Source of the DNA: an uncultured Eubacteriales bacterium
GTDB lineage: Bacteria; Bacillota; Clostridia; Monoglobales; Monoglobaceae
Length of the DNA: 5,153 nucleotides
Direction: 5' to 3'
Assembly: GCA_900555375.1 (NCBI GenBank)
Contig: USLC01000072.1
Coordinates: 1-5,153 of the forward strand
Shown here: piece by piece, positions 1-5,153 of the stretch
Layout of the letters: every line of letters begins with the position of its first letter
Numbering within the stretch: the stretch's first letter is position 1
Translations under genes and position numbers: made by a program
The notes under the pieces: generated by a model
The model's database searches: none
Told to the model about the DNA's origin: nothing
Seen by the model: only the letters and a program-made list of their open reading frames with translations

Positions 1-987
1 CCGCCGATAGACAATGCCGCTTTGGTCGAGTATGTTATAAATAAAGGTAAAAAGACGGGACTTGTAAATGTACTGACAACCGCGTGTATCACAAAGGGTC
101 AAAAAGGCGAAGAGCTTACAGAGATGGCAGAGCTTAAAGAAGCGGGCGCGTCGGCTTTTTCCGATGACGGAAAGCCCGTGTCATCATCGATGATTATGCG
201 GCGCGCGCTGGAATATTCAAAGATGCTTGATATGCCGATAATGTCGCACAGCGAGGATTTGGCGCTGGTTGACAACGGAAGTATGAATGACGGATATACG
301 GCAACGTTTCTCGGGCTTCGCGGCATTCCCAAGTCGGCGGAGAGCGCGGCGGTAAGCCGTGACATTCTGCTTGCCGAAGAGCTTGACGCAAGACTTCATA
401 TCTGCCACGTCAGCACAAAAAATTCAATCGAGGCGGTTCGCGCGGCAAAGGCAAGAGGGGCAAGGATTACAGCCGAGACGGCGCCGCACTACTTCACCTT
501 GACGGACAAGGCGTGCGACGGGTTTAACACAAATGCAAAGATGAACCCGCCTCTCCGTGATGATGAGGATGTTGAGGCGATAATATGCGGCTTGTGTGAC
601 GGAACAATAGATTCGATAGCGACAGACCACGCGCCGCACCACGTTGACGATAAGCGAGTTGAGTTTGAAAAAGCTGCCAACGGAATTGTGGGGCTTGAAA
701 CCTCGCTTGCGCTTGGCTATACCTACCTTGTAAAAACGGGCAGAATGTCTCTTATACAGCTTATCGACTGTATGAGCACAAAGCCTGCGGCGATAATCGG
801 CTCTGACAGAGGAACGTTAAATGTGGGCGCTCCGGCGGATATTGTGCTTTTTGATATAAATAATGAGTTTACGGTAAACGTGGACGAATTTGAAACAAAG
901 GGCAAAAACTCTCCGTATGACGGTTGGAAGCTCTTCGGAAAGGTTCGCCGTACGATAAACGGAGGAAAAACGGTTTATCGTGATTAA
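1..987 (+). CDS. pyrC: Dihydroorotase PyrC, class I (5'-partial)
   Basis: Catalyses the reversible, zinc-dependent cyclisation of N-carbamoyl-L-aspartate to dihydroorotate, the third step of UMP synthesis, in the cytosol. The frame is open from base 1, so the start lies upstream; the 328 visible residues begin at 'PPIDN'. Class I (Bacillus-type) dihydroorotases are about 425-430 residues, so roughly 95-100 N-terminal residues, including the HxH metal motif, are missing. Visible metal-site candidates are D56 in FSDDGKP, H83 in SHSED, H136 in HICHVST and D209 in ATDHAPHH (partial numbering). Their spacing (27, 53, 73) matches the D151/H178/H231/D304 set I recall for Bacillus anthracis PyrC. The substrate-loop-like motif KMNPPLR is at 180-186, and the C-terminus has the amidohydrolase ending GAPADIVLFD followed by GWKLFGKVRRTINGGK. 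A 45-nt gap separates it from pyrF. An in-frame TTG at 22 is internal, not the start. The identification is secure. Confidence 0.97.
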   Translation, partial: PPIDNAALVEYVINKGKKTGLVNVLTTACITKGQKGEELTEMAELKEAGASAFSDDGKPVSSSMIMRRALEYSKMLDMPIMSHSEDLALVDNGSMNDGYTATFLGLRGIPKSAESAAVSRDILLAEELDARLHICHVSTKNSIEAVRAAKARGARITAETAPHYFTLTDKACDGFNTNAKMNPPLRDDEDVEAIICGLCDGTIDSIATDHAPHHVDDKRVEFEKAANGIVGLETSLALGYTYLVKTGRMSLIQLIDCMSTKPAAIIGSDRGTLNVGAPADIVLFDINNEFTVNVDEFETKGKNSPYDGWKLFGKVRRTINGGKTVYRD

Positions 988-1032
988 TTTGCAGGCATAT
1001 AGGAAATATTAAACATAAGAGGGAGGCATTTT

Positions 1033-1938
1033 ATGATAGATATATTGATAAATAAGATTAAAGAGAAAAATAACCCTACGGTTGCGGGGCTTGACCCAAA
1101 GCTTGACTATATTCCCGATGACATAAAGCAAGAGGCTTTTAAAAAGTACGGCGAAACGTTTGAGGGTGCAGCAAATGCTTTGTTTGAGTTTAACAAAACG
1201 CTTATCGACCATCTGTGCGATATTGTCCCGGCAGTTAAGCCGCAGGCGGCGTATTATGAAATGTATGGGGCAGAGGGTATAAAGTGCCTTAAAAAGACCA
1301 TTGACTATGCAAAGTCAAACGGAATGTATGTTATTCTTGACGCAAAAAGGGGCGATATCGGCGCAACCTCGGAGGCATACGCGTCTGCGTATCTCGGCAA
1401 GACAAAGATAGGGGATACCGAGACCGCGGCATTTGACGCGGATTGTATGACGGTAAATCCGTATCTGGGAACAGACGGAATCGCCCCCTTCGTGAAGCAG
1501 TGTGAGGAAAATCAAAAAGGCATATTTGTGCTTGTAAAAACGTCAAACAAGTCATCGGGAGAGCTTCAGGATTTGAAATCGGGCGGCAAGCATATATACG
1601 AGCATATGGCAGAGCTTGTAAAAGAGTGGGGCAGCAGCGTTGTCGGAACGCACGGTTACAGCAGCGTGGGCGCGGTTGTGGGCGCAACTTATCCCGAGCA
1701 GGCGGAACAGCTGAGACGGCTTATGCCGAGAACCTACTTCCTTGTGCCGGGCTACGGAGCACAGGGCGGTGGAGCAAAAGATGTTAAACCCTGCTTTAAC
1801 GAGGACGGGCTGGGCGCAATCGTAAACGCTTCGCGGTCGATTATGTGCGCGTATATGAAAAACGGCGGTACTGTCGGCGATGCGGCAAGGGCAGAGGCGT
1901 TAAGAATGAGAGACGACATACTGAGCGTTTTGAAGTAG
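1033..1938 (+). CDS. pyrF: Orotidine 5'-phosphate decarboxylase PyrF (long form)
   Basis: Decarboxylates orotidine 5'-monophosphate to UMP, the last step of the pathway; a cofactor-free cytosolic TIM-barrel enzyme. The 301-residue product belongs to the long PyrF subfamily (about 270-310 residues, common in clostridia, Bacteroides and actinobacteria) rather than the roughly 230-240-residue Bacillus/E. coli form. Motifs in order: VAGLDPKLDYIP (17-28), VKPQ with K69, the catalytic DAKRGDIG segment with D103, K105 and D108 forming the charged active-site network, the VNPYLG loop (141-146), and a phosphate-binding C-terminal half with VPGYGAQGG (238-246) and NASRSI (265-270). The ATG start is fixed by a strong Shine-Dalgarno, GAGGGAGG at 1019-1026, six bases upstream. 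It lies between pyrC and pyrK, with pyrK starting 11 nt after its TAG stop. Nothing is missing or broken. Confidence 0.97.
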   Translation: MIDILINKIKEKNNPTVAGLDPKLDYIPDDIKQEAFKKYGETFEGAANALFEFNKTLIDHLCDIVPAVKPQAAYYEMYGAEGIKCLKKTIDYAKSNGMYVILDAKRGDIGATSEAYASAYLGKTKIGDTETAAFDADCMTVNPYLGTDGIAPFVKQCEENQKGIFVLVKTSNKSSGELQDLKSGGKHIYEHMAELVKEWGSSVVGTHGYSSVGAVVGATYPEQAEQLRRLMPRTYFLVPGYGAQGGGAKDVKPCFNEDGLGAIVNASRSIMCAYMKNGGTVGDAARAEALRMRDDILSVLK

Positions 1939-1942
1939 GAGA
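1937..1942 (+). promoter_or_regulatory. Ribosome binding site setting the TTG start of pyrK
   Basis: AGGAGA overlaps the pyrF TAG stop (1936-1938) and sits seven bases before TTG at 1950. No ATG or GTG lies at a sensible distance in the pyrK frame, so this site is the main reason for choosing the TTG start. Its overlap with the pyrF stop suggests that ribosomes finishing pyrF feed directly into pyrK (inference). Confidence 0.8.
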
Positions 1943-1949
1943 GATTGTT

Positions 1950-2699
1950 TTGAACTGCGTTATAACAAAAAAAGAAAAAATAAAAGAAAACATTTTTGAT
2001 TTTACCGTCAGATGCCCCGAGATGGCGGAGAAAACAAAGCCGGGTCAGTTTTTGCACATATTGTGCGGGGGAGACGCATATCTGCGCAGACCGATAAGCG
2101 TCTGCGAGGTAAAGAACGGCGAAGAGATACGTTTTATCTTTCAGGTAAAGGGAAAGGGGACAGATGCGCTTTCAAAGCGTGGGGAAGGTGAAGTTCTTGA
2201 CATACTCGGCCCTCTCGGCAACGGTTTTAATATTAATAAGACAGAAAATTATTCGGCGTTGGTCGGCGGCGGAATAGGAATCTTTCCTCTGCTTGAGGCG
2301 GCGAAAAAGCTTGGACAAAAGGCGGTTGTTCTGCTTGGCTTCAGGTCGGAAAGCGACATTGTGCTTCTTGATGAGTTTAAGAAGTATACGGATAATGTGT
2401 TTGCCGCGACCGATGACGGAAGCTTTGGATATCACGGACTTGTGACGGATTTGCTTAAGACTGCGTTTAAAGATTATAAGATAGATATGGTTTATACGTG
2501 CGGGCCTATGCCGATGATGAAAGCCGTTGCAGAGGTGTCTGCCGCGGCAGGAACAGAGGCGCGCGTCTCGCTTGAAGAGAGAATGGGCTGCGGCATCGGC
2601 GCGTGTGTAACGTGTGCCTGTACTGTCGGCGGACAGCGTAAGCGCGTCTGCAAGGACGGACCCGTATTCAATGCCTCGGAGGTGGAGTGGAATGGCTGA
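1950..2699 (+). CDS. pyrK: Dihydroorotate dehydrogenase electron-transfer subunit PyrK
   Basis: Iron-sulfur flavoprotein subunit of the type 1B dihydroorotate dehydrogenase; it carries electrons from the FMN of PyrD through a [2Fe-2S] cluster and FAD to NAD+. From the TTG start it is 249 residues, close to the roughly 256 of Bacillus PyrK. Order of parts: N-terminal FAD-binding barrel with PGQF (31-34) and the flavin motif RRPIS (46-50); GPLGNGF (87-93); ferredoxin-reductase-like nucleotide domain with VGGGIG (105-110) and TCGPMPMM (183-190); then EERMGCGIGAC leading into cluster cysteines C214, C219, C222 and C234 (C-x4-C-x2-C-x11-C). A longer in-frame reading back to an ATG at 1845 exists, but it lies within pyrF and adds residues unlike the family. 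Its stop overlaps pyrD by 8 nt, fitting 1:1 production of the two subunits. Family identification is very strong; the exact start is slightly less certain. Confidence 0.96.
   Translation: MNCVITKKEKIKENIFDFTVRCPEMAEKTKPGQFLHILCGGDAYLRRPISVCEVKNGEEIRFIFQVKGKGTDALSKRGEGEVLDILGPLGNGFNINKTENYSALVGGGIGIFPLLEAAKKLGQKAVVLLGFRSESDIVLLDEFKKYTDNVFAATDDGSFGYHGLVTDLLKTAFKDYKIDMVYTCGPMPMMKAVAEVSAAAGTEARVSLEERMGCGIGACVTCACTVGGQRKRVCKDGPVFNASEVEWNG
2678..2687 (+). promoter_or_regulatory. Ribosome binding site of pyrD inside the pyrK end
   Basis: GGAGGTGGAG lies within the last codons of pyrK, its GGAGG core ending nine bases before the ATG at 2692. It selects this ATG over an in-frame ATG at 2614, which lies deep in pyrK, has no family-like sequence after it, and would add 26 residues. 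Confidence 0.8.
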
Positions 2700-3600
2700 T
2701 TTAAGTGTAAACATAGCCGGGGTTGAATGGAAAAATCCCGTTACGACGGGCTCGGGAACTTTCGGCTTCGGAGAAGAATACGCAGAATATTTTGACCTGT
2801 CAGAGCTTGGTGCGGTTTGCCTTAAGGCTCTTTCGGCTGTCCCGAGGCAGGGAAACCCATCACCGAGAATTGCCGAAACGCCTATGGGAATTTTAAACAG
2901 CGTGGGTTTGCAGAATCCGGGGGTCGGGTATTTTATCGACAATTATCTGCCGAAGCTTAAAAAGTATGACACAAGGCTTATTGCAAACATTTGCGGAAGC
3001 TCGGTTGACGATTATGTAAAGGCAGCGGAATTGCTTGGCGGCAGCGTGGATATGTACGAGCTTAATATTTCCTGTCCGAACGTGAAAGTCGGCGGAATGG
3101 CTTTCGGCACCGACCCGAAGATGACAGAAGAGATAACAAGACGTGTAAAAGATGTATCAAAGCGGCCGCTTATAGTTAAGCTTTCGCCAAACGTGACGGA
3201 TATCTGTGAGATTGCGCGTGCCGCCGAAGCGGGCGGAGCGGACGCACTTTCGCTTATAAACACTCTGCTTGGAATGAGAATAGACATAAATACGCGCAGA
3301 CCGATACTTAAAAATAATATGGGCGGACTTTCGGGCCCCGCGGTCAAGCCGGTCGCAGTACGAATGGTAAGTCAGGTATACCGCGCCGTTTCGCTTCCTA
3401 TTATAGGAATGGGCGGAATTTCAAACGGCGATGATGCGATAGAGTTTATGCTGGCAGGCGCGTCGGCGGTTGCGGTGGGAACCGCGGGCTTTGTTGACCC
3501 GCTTGCGTGGATTAAGGTAAGAGACGGAATAGAAGATTATCTTAACAGAAATAAAATAGCGAGCGTCCGCGATATAGTGGGCAAAGCGGAGCTTTATTAA
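2692..3600 (+). CDS. pyrD: Dihydroorotate dehydrogenase B, catalytic subunit PyrD
   Basis: FMN-containing subunit that oxidises dihydroorotate to orotate; it works with PyrK as the NAD-dependent type 1B enzyme, a heterotetramer in studied relatives, in the cytosol. The product is 302 residues, near the usual 300-311, starting MADLSVNIAG. Recognisable parts: NPVTTGSGTFGFG (15-27), K45 in CLKALS, the dihydroorotate-binding NSVGLQNPG (69-77), NISCPN (125-130) with C128 as the catalytic base that marks class 1 (class 2 enzymes have serine), K163 in VKLSPNVTD, GGLSGPAVKP (211-220), and the FMN-phosphate loop GMGGIS (239-244). The adjacent pyrK and the catalytic cysteine together exclude the quinone-linked class 2 and argue against the fumarate-linked type 1A. 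It overlaps pyrK by 8 nt and is followed after 31 nt by pyrE. All expected residues are present. Confidence 0.97.
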   Translation: MADLSVNIAGVEWKNPVTTGSGTFGFGEEYAEYFDLSELGAVCLKALSAVPRQGNPSPRIAETPMGILNSVGLQNPGVGYFIDNYLPKLKKYDTRLIANICGSSVDDYVKAAELLGGSVDMYELNISCPNVKVGGMAFGTDPKMTEEITRRVKDVSKRPLIVKLSPNVTDICEIARAAEAGGADALSLINTLLGMRIDINTRRPILKNNMGGLSGPAVKPVAVRMVSQVYRAVSLPIIGMGGISNGDDAIEFMLAGASAVAVGTAGFVDPLAWIKVRDGIEDYLNRNKIASVRDIVGKAELY

Positions 3601-3631
3601 ATTTTATAATAAACAAAAAGGGGTAGATTAT

Positions 3632-4207
3632 ATGACAAGTTCAGAAATTATTGAAATGCTGAAAGAGGCAGAGGTTTTGCTTGAGGGTCACTTTTTGCTT
3701 ACATCGGGCAGACACAGCGACAGATATATGCAGTGTGCAAAGATTTTTCAAAATGCAAAATACAGCGTTCCGCTTTGCGCAGAGCTGGCAGAGAAATATA
3801 AAGATGATAATATAGAAGTTGTAATAGGTCCCGCAATCGGCGCAATACAGATGGCATACGAGGTAGGAAAGCAGCTTGGGGTAAAAAATATATTTGCAGA
3901 GCGCGAGAACGGAAAAATGACGCTTCGCAGAGGTTTTACGATTGACAAGGGTCAAAGGGTTCTGATAGTTGAGGACGTTGTCACCACAGGCGGAAGCGTC
4001 CGCGAGGTTATGGAACTTGTTAAAGAATGCGGCGGCGAGATTGTCGGTATCGGCTCAATCGTTGACAGAACGGGCGGAAAAATCGACTTCGGCGTACCTT
4101 ATAAAAGTGCGTTTTCTATGGATATAACGTCCTATGAACCCGATGAGTGTCCGATTTGCAAAACGGGTAAGCCGCTTGTTAAGCCCGGAAGCAGAGGAGT
4201 AAAATAA
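3632..4207 (+). CDS. pyrE: Orotate phosphoribosyltransferase PyrE
   Basis: Joins orotate to PRPP to give OMP and pyrophosphate, the step between PyrD/PyrK and PyrF. The product is 191 residues, a normal length. The N-terminus has the orotate-binding region FLLTSGRHSDRY (21-32). GPAIGAI (66-72) and AERENGKMTLRRGF (89-102) form the central fold and the flexible catalytic loop. VLIVEDVVTTGGS (110-122) is the PRPP-binding signature with its adjacent acidic pair. The C-terminus ends DECPICKTGKPLVKPGSR (171-188), with a C173-x2-C176 pair. I associate this tail with the Thermus/clostridial/archaeal PyrE clade rather than the E. coli one, from memory. The ATG start is supported by AAGGGGT at 3618-3624, seven bases upstream. 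Its TAA stop overlaps the ribosome binding site of the following radC-like gene. Confidence 0.97.
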   Translation: MTSSEIIEMLKEAEVLLEGHFLLTSGRHSDRYMQCAKIFQNAKYSVPLCAELAEKYKDDNIEVVIGPAIGAIQMAYEVGKQLGVKNIFAERENGKMTLRRGFTIDKGQRVLIVEDVVTTGGSVREVMELVKECGGEIVGIGSIVDRTGGKIDFGVPYKSAFSMDITSYEPDECPICKTGKPLVKPGSRGVK

Positions 4208-4213
4208 GGGGAA
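4206..4213 (+). promoter_or_regulatory. Ribosome binding site of radC-like gene, overlapping pyrE stop
   Basis: AAGGGGAA overlaps the pyrE TAA stop (4205-4207) by two bases and is six bases before the ATG at 4220. The tight junction, with no room for a terminator or promoter, supports co-transcription of the radC-like gene with the pyr genes. Confidence 0.7.
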
Positions 4214-4219
4214 TAAAAA

Positions 4220-5002
4220 ATGGAAGAAAAAGAATCCGAGAAAAGTGTTTCAAGTGAGACAGAATCTCAAAGTGACACAAGTAAACCCGCTGAGAAGAAC
4301 GGGAAAAAGACGGATGACGGATATCATAGCAATCATCGGCAAAGAATGTGGGACAGAATAAAAAGATTCGGCTTTGAAAGCCTTGAACCGCACGAACAGC
4401 TTGAGGTTATTTTATACAACCCGATTTCCAGAGGTAATACAAATGAAACGGCGCACGAGATTATAAAGAGGTTCGGTTCTGTTTACGCGGCTCTTATTGC
4501 AGACCCAAAAGAATTGGTGAAAATAAAAGGGGTAGGCCCCAAAGTTGCCGAATATCTTAATTCATTGCTTTATATAACAGGAGCTGTTGAGAGGTTTGAG
4601 CTTAAGTACAACTTCGGAAGCACCCTCGATAATATAGAAAAAGCAAGTAAATATGCAGTCAGCCTTTTTCACGGGAAAGCGGTTGAGTATTTGTATATAG
4701 TAAGTTTAAACTCGTTTAAAAAGGTTATTTCCACAGATATGGTATCTGCCGAAAACGCAAGTCAGGTTAACACGACTGTTGCTTACATAGCAAAGCTTGC
4801 CTTGTCAAATCACGCAAGTTATATTATGCTTGCGCACAATCATCCGGGCGGCTCTTTAAACCCGTCGCCTGCCGATATGCATATGCAAAGAGCGGTTTAC
4901 GAGGGGCTTAACACACTTTCGATAAAGCTTGAATATAACTTTATTGTTGCGCAGGGCAGAGCAAAATGTATATTCAGCAGAGAAGACGGTTTTGGAATAT
5001 AA
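4220..5002 (+). CDS. RadC-like JAB/MPN-domain protein (UPF0758 family)
   Basis: Member of the RadC family, whose cellular role is unresolved; the old DNA-repair label is not well supported. The product is 260 residues. Residues 1-34 are a Ser/Glu/Lys/Asp-rich, probably disordered tail. Residues 39-125 match the RadC N-terminal helical domain (HRQRMWDRIKRFGF, LEPHEQLEVILY) with a helix-hairpin-helix motif IKGVGPKVAEYL (102-113), suggesting DNA contact. Residues about 140-255 are the JAB domain, with HNHPGG (206-211) and PSPAD (215-219) supplying metal-ligand candidates H206, H208 and D219 plus S216. The glutamate expected 17 residues before the first histidine (the E of 'PRE' in E. coli and Bacillus RadC) is Y189, and the usual late 'DH' is Y239-N240, so peptidase-type activity is doubtful. 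It starts 12 nt after pyrE, apparently in the same operon, though no pyrimidine role is known. Family membership is confident; function is unknown. Confidence 0.9.
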   Translation: MEEKESEKSVSSETESQSDTSKPAEKNGKKTDDGYHSNHRQRMWDRIKRFGFESLEPHEQLEVILYNPISRGNTNETAHEIIKRFGSVYAALIADPKELVKIKGVGPKVAEYLNSLLYITGAVERFELKYNFGSTLDNIEKASKYAVSLFHGKAVEYLYIVSLNSFKKVISTDMVSAENASQVNTTVAYIAKLALSNHASYIMLAHNHPGGSLNPSPADMHMQRAVYEGLNTLSIKLEYNFIVAQGRAKCIFSREDGFGI

Positions 5003-5046
5003 TGGCTTGTATATTATTTGATTTATGTGAAAACATAGTAATATGA
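5002..5046 (+). CDS. Possible 14-codon mini-ORF between radC-like gene and next gene
   Basis: ATG at 5002 shares its A with the radC-like stop (TAATG) and the frame runs for 14 codons (MACILFDLCENIVI) to TGA at 5044-5046. That stop overlaps the ATG of the next gene (ATGA). The only upstream ribosome-site candidate is a weak GGA at 4994-4996, so translation would depend on re-initiation after radC. It is too short for composition or homology evidence and could be chance. If used, it would act as a coupling relay rather than encode a functional protein. Confidence 0.25.
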   Translation: MACILFDLCENIVI

Positions 5047-5153
5047 TTACAAGATTTGTTATATACGGGCTTCTCGGCTGGAATATAGAGGTTATCTGGA
5101 CAGGATTATGCTCGGTTCTTCGCGGAGATATGAATTTAATGGGACATACTTCT
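5043..5153 (+). CDS. Start of a small membrane protein, probably ABC_trans_CmpB-like putative permease (3'-partial)
   Basis: Thirty-seven codons are visible from ATG at 5043 to the window end with no stop; a TGA at 5028-5030 closes the same frame upstream and no other start lies between. The N-terminus is hydrophobic and aromatic (FVIYGLLGWNIEVIWTGL, 5-22), consistent with a first transmembrane helix, followed by a short polar loop with LRGDMNLMGHTS. The 'IYGLLGW..EVIWTG' pattern resembles Bacillota proteins labelled putative ABC transporter permease (PF06541, ABC_trans_CmpB), a poorly characterised integral membrane family; this is from memory of the motif. There is no good Shine-Dalgarno before the ATG; only GTGA at 5027-5030 is present. 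Translation may be coupled to the mini-ORF or to radC. The gene is probably real; the family call is tentative. Confidence 0.65.
   Translation, partial: MITRFVIYGLLGWNIEVIWTGLCSVLRGDMNLMGHTS

Noticed and set aside
988..1032. Possible promoter between pyrC and pyrF (TTTGCA at 988 with TATTAA at 1007)
   Set aside because: The 13-base spacing is too short for a sigma-A promoter, and the gap is simply an operon spacer with a ribosome site.
1845..1949. Upstream ATG extension of pyrK
   Set aside because: The sequence is the pyrF 3' end read in another frame, with no ribosome site placement or family similarity; TTG at 1950 fits better.
2614..2691. Upstream ATG extension of pyrD
   Set aside because: It overlaps the pyrK iron-sulfur region in another frame and adds residues absent from the PyrD family; ATG at 2692 has a strong ribosome site.
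2172..2942. A 256-codon open frame on the - strand across pyrK and pyrD
   Set aside because: It lies wholly antisense to two well-identified genes, shows no recognisable domain, and is best explained by the codon composition of the + strand genes.
3160..3171. 12-bp perfect palindrome AAGCGGCCGCTT in pyrD
   Set aside because: It encodes ordinary pyrD residues (S-K-R-P-L), is isolated with no second copy seen, and is likely chance.
4992..5017. Possible promoter before the last gene (TTGGAA at 4992 with TATTAT at 5012)
   Set aside because: The spacing is only 14 bases and AT-rich DNA yields such matches often; not enough to annotate.
1..5153. Pyrimidine attenuator or PyrR-binding leader, CRISPR, tRNA, rRNA or mobile element
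   Set aside because: Spacers are at most 45 nt with no fitting structure, and I saw no repeats, transposase remains or RNA genes. Any attenuator would lie upstream of the first pyr gene, outside the window.

Overview
This window is a contiguous stretch of a de novo pyrimidine (UMP) biosynthesis operon, all on the + strand. It is followed by a RadC-like gene and the start of a small membrane-protein gene. The host looks like a low-to-mid GC Bacillota, most likely a clostridial anaerobe. The signs are strong purine-rich Shine-Dalgarno sites, heavy AGA/ATA codon use, a TTG start, the NAD-linked two-subunit (type 1B) dihydroorotate dehydrogenase PyrD+PyrK, the long 'DAKRGDIG' form of PyrF, and a RadC form typical of clostridia. 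A metagenome-assembled gut-type genome is plausible, but the sequence cannot settle that.

Layout: pyrC (dihydroorotase, 5' end outside the window, 1-987), pyrF (OMP decarboxylase, 1033-1938), pyrK (electron-transfer subunit, TTG start at 1950, to 2699), pyrD (DHODH catalytic subunit, 2692-3600), pyrE (orotate phosphoribosyltransferase, 3632-4207), radC-like (4220-5002), a possible 14-codon mini-ORF (5002-5046), and a partial membrane-protein gene (5043 to the window end). Gaps between genes are 0-45 nt. I see no terminator or convincing internal promoter, so the whole window could be one transcript.

The five pyr genes cover every step from carbamoyl aspartate to UMP: PyrC closes the ring, PyrD/PyrK oxidise dihydroorotate with electrons passed to NAD+, PyrE adds ribose phosphate from PRPP, and PyrF decarboxylates OMP. 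Aspartate transcarbamylase (pyrB) and any 5' leader control element would lie upstream of base 1. Carbamoyl-phosphate synthase is not in the window.

This is mainly an ordinary housekeeping region, and I found no clear new system. The points worth a second look are at the 3' end: a RadC-family protein joined to the pyr operon whose JAB domain lacks the expected metal-site glutamate, and a tiny ORF that overlaps both the radC stop (TAATG) and the next start (ATGA), which could couple translation of the last gene.
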